DNA of 8,691 nucleotides from an uncultured Bacteroides sp. Its GTDB lineage: Bacteria > Bacteroidota > Bacteroidia > Bacteroidales > Bacteroidaceae. A model generated the notes under the pieces. The model did no database searches and was not told where the DNA came from. It saw only the letters and a program-made list of their open reading frames with translations. Below, one piece after another: positions 1-6,054 of the stretch; the stretch's first letter is position 1, and each line of letters starts with the position of its first letter. The position numbers and the translations under genes were made by a program. Location of the stretch: NCBI GenBank assembly GCA_900557355.1, contig USSR01000269.1, forward strand, positions 1 through 8,691, written 5' to 3'.

Positions 1-180
1 AATTTTATGATGGAACAGTTACGACAGACATGTATCACTGACCCGGGAAAGCGTATTCGCATTGATATGGACAGGCATACTCCGTTCGGACGTTTTGTAG
101 AAGTGATGGATGCTTGCCAGTTTTATAACTTAACTAATATAGGAATCAGGACGTATGACGAGAACTACAACAGGGAGTAG
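1..180 (+). CDS. exbD: ExbD/TolR family biopolymer transport protein, C-terminal fragment
   Basis: The reading frame is open from the first base and ends at TAG 178-180, leaving the last 59 residues of a gene that starts upstream. The fragment has the look of an ExbD periplasmic domain: a strand with alternating basic and hydrophobic residues (KRIRIDMD, residues 18-25 of the fragment), then FVEVMDACQ, then LTNIGIRT near the end. ExbD and ExbB form an inner-membrane proton channel that energises TonB-dependent outer-membrane transport. The N-terminal membrane helix with its key Asp is outside the window and cannot be checked. The gene overlaps the next one by 26 bases in another frame, which points to translational coupling and a shared complex. 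Bacteroidetes often carry exbB followed by one or two exbD genes, and this would be the last of them. Family assignment is fairly sure; the exact paralogue is not. Confidence 0.72.
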   Translation, partial: NFMMEQLRQTCITDPGKRIRIDMDRHTPFGRFVEVMDACQFYNLTNIGIRTYDENYNRE

Positions 181-1708
181 CCGTCTGACGGTTATCCTAT
201 CATGGATGATAGCATTGATTTGTTTTGTAGGCGGAGCACTCTATATTTGGAAGATGCCGTCTCTGGATCAGGAGGCGATAGCTTTGCAAATGAAACAGCA
301 GAAAAATCAAAAGTCCAGAAAGAGTTTGACGGAAAAGGTAAAACAGGAACAGGCACAACGGGCATTACCTGCTAATTATGCCAGGCAGCTGGTGGAGCAG
401 TCAGAGGTCTTGGTTAAAAAGAATCTGGAAGAGCAGGTGAAGAAGTTCCAAACGATGGCTGAAACAATGAGACGGCGTAAAGAAGATATGCTGACGAAAG
501 TGGAAAAAAGAAAATTGCCATGGGGAGCACCTGCTGATGCGAATGATACATCGAAAGCGCGGGCTATTCCTCGAGCAGGAAATCCGTCAGATAATGCTTC
601 TGTCGAAGAACTTTATGCTGTATTACGTGACTATGAGGCTGAAATTCAACAAAGTCATTTGGCTGTGAGTGCTGCTAAACAGTCTTTATCCAAGGGACAG
701 TCGTTTCCTGAAGTGTATAGTTCTTTGAAAGCGGGTAATTCACGTATGCCGAGTTTTGATGAATTGATAAGGATGCAGTCAAGGGATGGTGAGTGGGCAA
801 CTTCGGCAGGTAGTAATGCTAGTGGAGGATTAGAGATAAAGAGTACTGCTGATTTGAATAATTATCGTGGGTTGCTCGGACAAGCTACTCGTCAGGCAGG
901 GTTGGCGCAATCTCGTTTGGAAGGTCTGTTCGGGGCAGTTCGTCAGGCAGGTAATCCTGGAAACGGAATGGGACAAGGTAATGGCAGCTCGGGTAATGGA
1001 GGCTCTGGAGGTAATGGTAGCGGTAATGGAAATGGAACTGGTATGGGAGGAAGTGGAGAAGTTTCTGCTCCCGGAGGCGGAAAGGGAACATTCAGTGCTT
1101 ATTCAGGATCGAAGTTGAGCAAGGAAATGGTGAAAGCACAAGCGTTGCCCGGACGGCGTTTCTCTAAAGATGCAGAACGTAAGGGATGGCTCTATATCAA
1201 TACATGGTATATGATTGGACCGTGGGAGAGCTTCGGTCGAGAGGATTTTTCCATCGTTCATCCACCTGAAGTTTCTATTGACTTTGATGCTGTATATACT
1301 GATGGACAGATAGGAACAGGAATTGCGGAAACGGATTCCGATCCGCTAAAAGTTATTGGAGACGAGGTACAGCTTGACGGGACGCTACGTTGGAAGTTTA
1401 TGCAGAGTGAATCGATGCACAATGTGCCACCTGTGACTACCGGACATTCAACTTACTATGCTTATACCGAGCTTTACTTTGATGAGGCTACTACGATGCT
1501 GGTGGCTATTGGTACGGATGACAGCGGACGTGTATGGATTAACGGAAAGGATGTATGGCGTGACTATGGAACCAGTTGGTATAATATTGATGAACATATC
1601 GCTCCTTTTCAGTTTCGACAGGGGTGGAATAAAGTTTTGGTTCGGCTGGAGAATGGAGGTGGCGGGCCGTGTGGGTTTAGTTTTTTGATTATTCCCCAAA
1701 GTAAATAG
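155..1708 (+). CDS. Membrane-anchored coiled-coil protein with C-terminal beta-sandwich-like domain, exbD-linked
   Basis: I do not recognise a named family for this 517-residue protein. Visible architecture: a short basic N-terminus; one hydrophobic segment at about 11-32 that probably stays as an anchor (no signal-peptidase or lipobox motif); a charged, heptad-like helical stretch at about 36-120; a mixed region to about 265; a Gly/Asn/Ser linker at about 266-311; and a C-terminal domain at about 345-515. That last domain has GPWESFGRE, then VAIGTDDSGRVWINGKDVW (449-467), then GWNKVLVRLENG. These resemble PA14-like or galactose-binding beta-sandwiches, in which strands around 'DD.GRVWING' carry ligand or calcium contacts. 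The ATG at 155 is preferred because the next in-frame Met (18) would cut into the membrane segment. The 26-base overlap with exbD suggests a role with the proton channel: a single anchor plus a periplasmic reach, as in TonB or TolA, but ending in a possible glycan- or peptidoglycan-binding domain. That role is inference. Confidence 0.7.
   Translation: MTRTTTGSSRLTVILSWMIALICFVGGALYIWKMPSLDQEAIALQMKQQKNQKSRKSLTEKVKQEQAQRALPANYARQLVEQSEVLVKKNLEEQVKKFQTMAETMRRRKEDMLTKVEKRKLPWGAPADANDTSKARAIPRAGNPSDNASVEELYAVLRDYEAEIQQSHLAVSAAKQSLSKGQSFPEVYSSLKAGNSRMPSFDELIRMQSRDGEWATSAGSNASGGLEIKSTADLNNYRGLLGQATRQAGLAQSRLEGLFGAVRQAGNPGNGMGQGNGSSGNGGSGGNGSGNGNGTGMGGSGEVSAPGGGKGTFSAYSGSKLSKEMVKAQALPGRRFSKDAERKGWLYINTWYMIGPWESFGREDFSIVHPPEVSIDFDAVYTDGQIGTGIAETDSDPLKVIGDEVQLDGTLRWKFMQSESMHNVPPVTTGHSTYYAYTELYFDEATTMLVAIGTDDSGRVWINGKDVWRDYGTSWYNIDEHIAPFQFRQGWNKVLVRLENGGGGPCGFSFLIIPQSK
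950..1087 (+). repeat. Low-complexity Gly/Asn/Ser-coding tract with GGTAATGG micro-repeats
   Basis: This tract codes for residues 266-311 of the preceding protein, made almost only of Gly, Asn, Ser and a few Thr/Met. Exact GGTAATGG octamers occur at 977-984, 992-999, 1010-1017 and 1022-1029, with GGA/GGC-rich units between them. It is a flexible linker between the helical stem and the C-terminal domain. The short repeats make length variation between strains plausible. Confidence 0.8.
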
Positions 1709-1763
1709 ATAGATGTGTGTTTAGTTTTAATAGAAAGATTGTTTAAGGATTAATTATTGGTAG

Positions 1764-1806
1764 AAGTTATGTGAAGGCTTTATGTGCCTTCCATAACTTT
1801 CTTTTT
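1764..1806 (+). terminator. Rho-independent terminator after the exbD operon
   Basis: AAGTTATG (1764-1771) pairs with CATAACTT (1792-1799). After one bulged T (1772), GAAGGC (1773-1778) pairs with GCCTTC (1786-1791), leaving a 7-base loop. The downstream strand runs into TTTCTTTTT. It separates the ExbD-type operon from the glycoside hydrolase operon. Confidence 0.82.
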
Positions 1807-1842
1807 ATGTGCATTGAATGATTTTTGTACGGTTTTGATTCA

Positions 1843-1866
1843 TTTTAGGACGTTTCTGTCCTAAAA
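1843..1866. promoter_or_regulatory. Perfect inverted repeat, candidate operator
   Basis: TTTTAGGAC (1843-1851) and GTCCTAAAA (1858-1866) form a perfect 9-bp inverted repeat around a 6-base spacer (GTTTCT). It lies immediately upstream of, and overlapping, the putative -33 region of the GH105 operon promoter. If the start site is just after the -7 element, the repeat is not transcribed, so a protein-binding site is more likely than an RNA hairpin. No T-run follows the right arm (AAGGG does), which also argues against a terminator. Confidence 0.6.
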
Positions 1867-1880
1867 AGGGTGCATCTTTG
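1853..1880 (+). promoter_or_regulatory. Probable promoter of the GH105-DUF2264-GH28 operon
   Basis: CATCTTTG (1873-1880) matches the Bacteroidetes -7 pattern TAnnTTTG in all but the first base. A weak -33 candidate TTTC lies at 1853-1856. The ATG follows after 35 bases of AT-rich leader without a Shine-Dalgarno sequence. The same arrangement, with the same distance between elements, is found upstream of the GH35 gene. The poor -33 element fits an activator-dependent promoter. Confidence 0.55.
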
Positions 1881-1915
1881 CATTGTAATAATAACCACGA
1901 AAAACTGTATAATTA

Positions 1916-3088
1916 ATGAACTTTAGAAGAATTTCTTTTTGGGTATTAAGCTGTGTTTTCAGTATTAGCATGGCAGGATGTAAATTAGGTAAGAGTAACA
2001 ATCAGAATGAAGCAATTACCGATAGTGTATGGACAAAGTCAAAGGTTATTGAGACTATTAAGAAAGTAAATGACTATTGGCAGGCGGAGAATCCGGAACC
2101 GGCATTTGCCTTTTGGCATCCGGCTGCTTATCATACCGGAAATATTGCAGCTTATGAAGTAACCGGTAATGAGACTTACAAGAAGTATTCGGAAGCATGG
2201 GCTGAAAAGAATCAATGGAAAGGAGCTACTTCTGATGATAAATCCAAGTGGAAATATAATTATGGTGAAACGATGGAACATGTTCTCTTTGGAGATTGGC
2301 AGATTTGTTTCCAGACTTATATTGACTTGTATAACATGGACCGTGAGCCGGCAGAGTATAAAATAGCCCGTGCCAAGGAAGTGATGGAATATGAAATGTC
2401 AACTCCCAACAATGATTATTGGTGGTGGGCAGACGGATTGTATATGGTAATGCCGGTGATGACCAAACTTTATAAGGTTACAGATAATCAGCAATATTTG
2501 GATAAACTCTATGAGTACTTTACTTATGCTAAAAATCTCATGTATGATGAGGAAAGTGCCCTGTTTTATCGCGATGGAAAATACATCTACCCGAAACATA
2601 AGACAAATCAAGGATTGAAAGACTTTTGGTCTAGGGGTAATGGTTGGGTGTTTGCAGGTTTGGCTAAAGTTTTGCAGGACCTACCCGAAAATGATGCACA
2701 TCGTGCTGAATATATTACCATATACCAGGCTATGGCTAAATCATTGGCTGCTGCACAACAGGAAGAAGGATACTGGACCCGTAGTTTGTTGGATCCGGTG
2801 CAGGCTCCGGGACGTGAAACAAGTGGGACAGCTTTCTTTACCTATGGGTATCTTTGGGGTGTGAATAATGGATTTTTGGATAAATCAACTTATGAACCTG
2901 TTATAAAACAAGGTTGGAAATACTTGACTGAAATAGCCTTGCAACCCAATGGAAAGATAGGCTATGTACAACCAATCGGTGAAAGAGCAGACCAACATAA
3001 GAATGTAGGACCGGAGACGACTGCGGACTTTGGGGTAGGAGCTTTCCTGTTGGCGGGTTCTGAAATGGTGAAATATCTGAATAATTAA
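1916..3088 (+). CDS. GH105 (GH88-like) unsaturated uronyl hydrolase, lipoprotein
   Basis: The likely role is release of 4,5-unsaturated galacturonate or glucuronate from the non-reducing end of oligosaccharides made by polysaccharide lyases, by hydration of the vinyl ether. The 390 residues fit an (alpha/alpha)6-barrel enzyme of this family. The region YWWWADGLYMVMP (168-180) holds the family signature W.DGLYM..P; D173 aligns with the catalytic Asp of YteR-type enzymes. WSRGNGW (238-244) is the second hallmark, and the C-terminal GPETTADFGVGAFLLA (365-380) is also typical. The N-terminus is a lipoprotein signal with lipobox MAGC (Cys22). The residues after it (KLGKSNN) lack the acidic surface-export signal known in Bacteroides, so a periplasmic position is inferred. 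It is the first gene of its operon; the gap to the next start is 24 bases. A GH88 label is possible, but GH105 fits better. Whether the target is pectin- or arabinogalactan-derived cannot be read from the sequence. Confidence 0.88.
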   Translation: MNFRRISFWVLSCVFSISMAGCKLGKSNNQNEAITDSVWTKSKVIETIKKVNDYWQAENPEPAFAFWHPAAYHTGNIAAYEVTGNETYKKYSEAWAEKNQWKGATSDDKSKWKYNYGETMEHVLFGDWQICFQTYIDLYNMDREPAEYKIARAKEVMEYEMSTPNNDYWWWADGLYMVMPVMTKLYKVTDNQQYLDKLYEYFTYAKNLMYDEESALFYRDGKYIYPKHKTNQGLKDFWSRGNGWVFAGLAKVLQDLPENDAHRAEYITIYQAMAKSLAAAQQEEGYWTRSLLDPVQAPGRETSGTAFFTYGYLWGVNNGFLDKSTYEPVIKQGWKYLTEIALQPNGKIGYVQPIGERADQHKNVGPETTADFGVGAFLLAGSEMVKYLNN

Positions 3089-3112
3089 AATTGTTTTTTA
3101 TATTTGAATGTA

Positions 3113-4372
3113 ATGATGAAAAATAAAAATATCCTGGTCTTCATTTTATTGTGTGTGTTCAGTACAGTAACTTATGCTAAAAAGGGGAAGGTAGAAAAGG
3201 AAATCAGTGACCGTGAATATTGGGCACAGATGGCATATAAGATTGCTGCTCCTGTATTGAGTAATATGAGCAAAGGGGAGTTGAAGAAAAATATGCAGGT
3301 AGAGATCAGCCCAACATGGGATGGACGCAGTAAGGATGTGACGTACATGGAATGTTTCGGACGCTTGATGTCCGGTATTGCTCCTTGGCTTTCTTTGCCG
3401 GACGATGATACGGAAGAAGGTAAAATGCGCAGGCAATTGCGTGAATGGGCTTTGAAGAGCTATGCACATGCTGTTAATCCGGATAGCCCTGATTATCTCT
3501 TATGGAGAAATGAAGGACAGCCTTTGGTAGATGCGGCTTATATTGCCAGTAGCTTTCTTCGTGCTAAAAAGCAGCTTTGGGAACCATTGGATGAAGTGAC
3601 AAAACAACGTTATATTAAAGAATTTCAGTTATTGCGTCGGATTGATCCGCCATACACAAATTGGTTATTGTTTTCGGCTATGATTGAATCTTTTTTGATG
3701 GAAGCTGATGCACAATACGATTTGTTCCGTATTCATACAGCTGTTCGAAAAGCAGAAGAGTGGTATGTAGGTGATGGCTGGTATTCGGATGGAGAAACTT
3801 TTGCATTCGATTACTATAATAGTTATGTGATTCAACCTATGTTTGTACAAGTAATGCAGACTGTCAACGATCATAAAGTAATATTGCATGACCGTAGTTT
3901 GGAGATGCAAAAGAAAACGGAAGATTTGGCTAAGAAACGCATGCAGCGTTTCGGAATGATTTTGGAACGTTTTATATCTCCTGAAGCATCTTTTCCGGTA
4001 TTCGGTCGTTCTATGACTTATCGTTTGGGAGTTTTTCAGCCATTGTCAATGCTTTGTTGGAAAGATATGTTGCCCAAAGAACTTCCGGAAGGTCAGGTAC
4101 GTAATGCATTAACTTGCGTCATGAAACGTTTGTTTGCTGTTGATGGTAATTTCAATGAGAAAGGATTTTTGCAATTAGGCTTTGCGGGGCATCAGACCGG
4201 TTTGGCGGACTGGTATAGTAATAATGGAAGTATGTATATTACATCAGAGGTATTCCTGCCGTTAGGACTTCCCGCCAGTCATTCATTTTGGACAGCAAAA
4301 CCTCAAGACTGGACTTCCAAAAAGGCATGGAGTGGACATGAATTTCCCAAAGATCATGCAATACATTATTAA
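3113..4372 (+). CDS. DUF2264 family protein, probable uronic-acid-active glycosidase
   Basis: This 419-residue exported protein matches the DUF2264 pattern as I know it: PTWDGRSKDVTYMECFGR near residues 67-84, EGQPLVDAAY at about 134-143, NWLLFSAMIE at 183-192, GDGWYSDG at 220-227, the FAFDYYNSYVIQPMF stretch at 230-244, and GRSMTYRLG at about 298-306. Aromatic-rich alpha-helical repeats suggest an (alpha/alpha)n barrel. From memory, some DUF2264-type proteins were placed in GH154 (beta-glucuronidase); I treat this as a hint only. A type I signal peptide is clear, with cleavage near TYA-KK (residue 22). I chose ATG 3113: a longer frame opens at TTG 3104, but the ATG-ATG pair at 3113-3118 gives a normal Met-Met-Lys signal start. 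The stop codon abuts the GH28 start codon (TAAATG), so the two are likely translationally coupled. Its place between GH105 and GH28 supports a role in acidic side-chain or backbone removal. Confidence 0.8.
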   Translation: MMKNKNILVFILLCVFSTVTYAKKGKVEKEISDREYWAQMAYKIAAPVLSNMSKGELKKNMQVEISPTWDGRSKDVTYMECFGRLMSGIAPWLSLPDDDTEEGKMRRQLREWALKSYAHAVNPDSPDYLLWRNEGQPLVDAAYIASSFLRAKKQLWEPLDEVTKQRYIKEFQLLRRIDPPYTNWLLFSAMIESFLMEADAQYDLFRIHTAVRKAEEWYVGDGWYSDGETFAFDYYNSYVIQPMFVQVMQTVNDHKVILHDRSLEMQKKTEDLAKKRMQRFGMILERFISPEASFPVFGRSMTYRLGVFQPLSMLCWKDMLPKELPEGQVRNALTCVMKRLFAVDGNFNEKGFLQLGFAGHQTGLADWYSNNGSMYITSEVFLPLGLPASHSFWTAKPQDWTSKKAWSGHEFPKDHAIHY

Positions 4373-5728
4373 ATGAAGAAAATTTTATTTACTATAGGGC
4401 TGTTGGCTGTCTCTTTTGCAACTCTTTGGGGGCAATTCAAATATGTGAAAGTGGATGCACCATTTTCAATGGAGCCCATAAAAGAGTTTATGTATCCTGA
4501 TCAAGATTTCTCCATTGTAAATTATGGTGCTGTAAAAGGAGGAAGGGCGGATGTTTCTGATGCAATTGCGGGTGCTATAGCTGCTTGTAATCAGGCAGGG
4601 AGAGTAGTTATACCTGAAGGAGAATGGTTGACCGGACCAATCCATCTCAAGAGTAATGTAAACTTGTATTTGGCTGAAGGGGCGGTACTACGTTTTACGG
4701 ATAATCCTTCTCATTATTTGCCAGCCGTAATGACGTCTTGGGAGGGGATGGAATGTTATAACTATTCACCTTTGATTTATGCTTTTGAGTGCAAGAATGT
4801 GGCTATTACAGGAACAGGTATGTTAAGTCCGAAGATGGATTGTTGGAAGAAGTGGTTTGCCCGTCCTAAGGCTCACATGGATGCCCTTAGAAAGTTGTAT
4901 ACGATGGCGTCCAAAGATGTACCTGTTGAAAAACGACAGATGGCGGTAGGTGAGAATCATCTTCGTCCACATCTGATACATTTTAATCGTTGTGAGAATG
5001 TGCTGCTTGATAGCTTTAAGATTCGTGAAAGCCCCTTTTGGACGATTCATATGTATATGTGCAATGGCGGGATAGTACGTCATCTGGATGTTAAAGCGCA
5101 TGGGCACAATAACGACGGCATTGATTTGGAGATGACTCGTAATTTTCTAGTGGAGGATTGTACCTTTGACCAAGGTGATGATGCGGTGGTGATTAAGGCT
5201 GGTCGTAATCGTGACGCCTGGAGATTGAACACTCCGACTGAAAATATTGTAATTCGTAATTGTAATATTCTGGAAGGACATACTTTATTAGGGATTGGCA
5301 GTGAGATTTCAGGTGGTATTCGCAATGTGTATATGCATGATTGTAAGGTACCACAATCTGTACGACGACTTTTCTTTGTGAAGACAAATCATAGGCGAGG
5401 AGCGTTTGTTGAAAATATTCACATGGAAAATATAAGAACAGGGCATGTGCAACGTGTATTGGAAATAGATACAGATGTACTCTATCAGTGGAGGGAGCTT
5501 GTTCCTACTTATGAAGAACGTATTACTCGTATTGATGGCATTTATTTGAAAAATGTGATTTGTGATTCCGCTGATGCGATATATGAGTTAAAGGGGGACG
5601 CAAAATTGCCTGTCAAAAATGTAGTTATTCAAGACGTACATGTGGATAAGGTGAACGATTTTGTGAAAAAAGTCCATAACGTTAAGAACGTAAAGGAGGA
5701 TAATGTGACATACGGTTTATTACACTAA
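4373..5728 (+). CDS. GH28 family exo-polygalacturonase/rhamnogalacturonan galacturonidase-like enzyme
   Basis: This 451-residue parallel beta-helix protein has an early pectate-lyase-3-like stretch (VNYGAVKGG, 49-57) and the GH28 active-site blocks. NNDGID (246-251) equals the NTD motif with D248; DQGDDAV (266-272) supplies D269 and D270; EGHTLLGIGSE (301-311) carries the conserved His303; and LFFVKTN (333-339) stands where most members have RIKT. The Lys (337) is kept but the usual Arg is Phe (335). Three Asp and the His are in place, so an active inverting hydrolase is expected, probably exo-acting on terminal alpha-galacturonate. The long insert at about 150-200 (WKKWFARP and beyond) could close one end of the cleft, as in exo enzymes. 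A type I signal peptide ends near LWG-QF (residue 20), so it is likely periplasmic. It is the last gene of the operon, with its ATG directly after the DUF2264 stop and a terminator 23 bases downstream. Confidence 0.88.
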   Translation: MKKILFTIGLLAVSFATLWGQFKYVKVDAPFSMEPIKEFMYPDQDFSIVNYGAVKGGRADVSDAIAGAIAACNQAGRVVIPEGEWLTGPIHLKSNVNLYLAEGAVLRFTDNPSHYLPAVMTSWEGMECYNYSPLIYAFECKNVAITGTGMLSPKMDCWKKWFARPKAHMDALRKLYTMASKDVPVEKRQMAVGENHLRPHLIHFNRCENVLLDSFKIRESPFWTIHMYMCNGGIVRHLDVKAHGHNNDGIDLEMTRNFLVEDCTFDQGDDAVVIKAGRNRDAWRLNTPTENIVIRNCNILEGHTLLGIGSEISGGIRNVYMHDCKVPQSVRRLFFVKTNHRRGAFVENIHMENIRTGHVQRVLEIDTDVLYQWRELVPTYEERITRIDGIYLKNVICDSADAIYELKGDAKLPVKNVVIQDVHVDKVNDFVKKVHNVKNVKEDNVTYGLLH

Positions 5729-5751
5729 CTAACCTTTATTATATATGTTGG

Positions 5752-5790
5752 TCCCGTCAATACTGTAAAATGTATTGGCGGGATTTTTTT
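5752..5790 (+). terminator. Rho-independent terminator after GH28
   Basis: TCCCGTCAATAC (5752-5763) pairs with GTATTGGCGGGA (5772-5783) over 12 bp, including one G-T pair. The loop is 8 bases, and seven T follow (5784-5790). It ends the GH105-DUF2264-GH28 transcript and makes the GH35 gene a separate unit. Confidence 0.93.
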
Positions 5791-5847
5791 ATAATGAATA
5801 AAAAAATCGCTGTTAAAAAGTAAGATTTAAACTATATTGAATGAATA

Positions 5848-5903
5848 TTGTCCTGTTTTGACCGATTTGAAGACCTTTGTATAAAAAGAATATCTCATCT
5901 TTG
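5848..5903 (+). promoter_or_regulatory. Probable promoter/activator region of the GH35 gene
   Basis: CATCTTTG (5896-5903) is a near match to TAnnTTTG, with TTTG at 5876-5879 as -33 candidate. The whole block aligns without gaps to 1825-1880 upstream of the GH105 gene, with 37 of 56 bases identical by my count. The identity is concentrated in the 5' part (GTTTTGA, ATT, GAC.TT) and in CATCTTTGCA. The conserved upstream part suggests a common activator site. Confidence 0.55.
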
Positions 5904-5910
5904 CAATGCA

Positions 5911-5949
5911 TTTAGTTTTCAATAGGTAATAGTTTTAGTTTTTAGGTAA
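5911..5949 (+). repeat. Imperfect direct repeat in the GH35 leader
   Basis: TTTAGTTTT followed by TAGGTAA occurs twice: 5911-5919 with 5923-5929, and 5934-5942 with 5943-5949 in a tighter version. The repeat starts a few bases after the -7 element, so it should be transcribed or overlap the start site. The AT-rich context makes chance similarity possible. Confidence 0.35.
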
Positions 5950-5975
5950 CACATTGATTGGTTTGCAAATTCGCT

Positions 5976-6003
5976 GTCGGTCTGAATGGAAACATTGACC
6001 GAT
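5976..6003 (+). promoter_or_regulatory. GNRA-capped leader hairpin upstream of GH35
   Basis: TCGGTC (5977-5982) pairs with GACCGA (5997-6002), extendable by a G-T pair at 5976/6003. After a 2-base bulge (TG), AATG (5985-5988) pairs with CATT (5993-5996) and closes on a GAAA tetraloop. No T-run follows, so it is not a simple terminator. It lies about 50 bases before the GH35 start codon and could affect RNA stability or translation. No known riboswitch is recognised. Confidence 0.5.
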
Positions 6004-6054
6004 GGTGGATTTATTTGGAAATAGTATTGTATCATGAAAACAATAGATTAAAAA

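Larger units (their letters stand above)
5729..6054. other. Intergenic region: terminator, promoter and long leader of the GH35 gene
   Basis: These 326 bases have no convincing gene. In order they hold: the GH28 operon terminator (5752-5790), an AT-rich spacer, a promoter block alignable to that of the GH105 operon (5848-5903), then about 150 bases of predicted 5' leader. The leader contains an imperfect direct repeat (5911-5949), a palindromic TTTGCAAA (5962-5969) and a GNRA-capped hairpin (5976-6003). It also has three very short ATG-started frames (5986-6024, 6002-6037, 6034-6051) just before the GH35 start. Such a long leader is unlike the 35-base leader of the other operon. Confidence 0.7.

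Noticed and set aside
867..1118. An 83-codon + strand frame and a 68-codon - strand frame inside the linker-coding tract.
   Set aside because: Both are by-products of Gly/Asn-rich repetitive codons of the real gene; their products are low in complexity and have no start signals.
1843..1866. The perfect palindrome as a transcription terminator.
   Set aside because: No T-run follows it, a proper terminator already lies at 1764-1806, and it sits against a promoter element.
2039..2611. Minus-strand frames of 70-110 codons within the GH105, DUF2264, GH28 and GH35 genes.
   Set aside because: They are antisense shadows of well-supported genes, with no start context and no recognisable product.
3104..3112. 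A TTG start for the DUF2264 gene, giving three more residues.
   Set aside because: ATG ATG at 3113-3118 gives a normal signal-peptide start (MMKNKN); nothing supports initiation at TTG.
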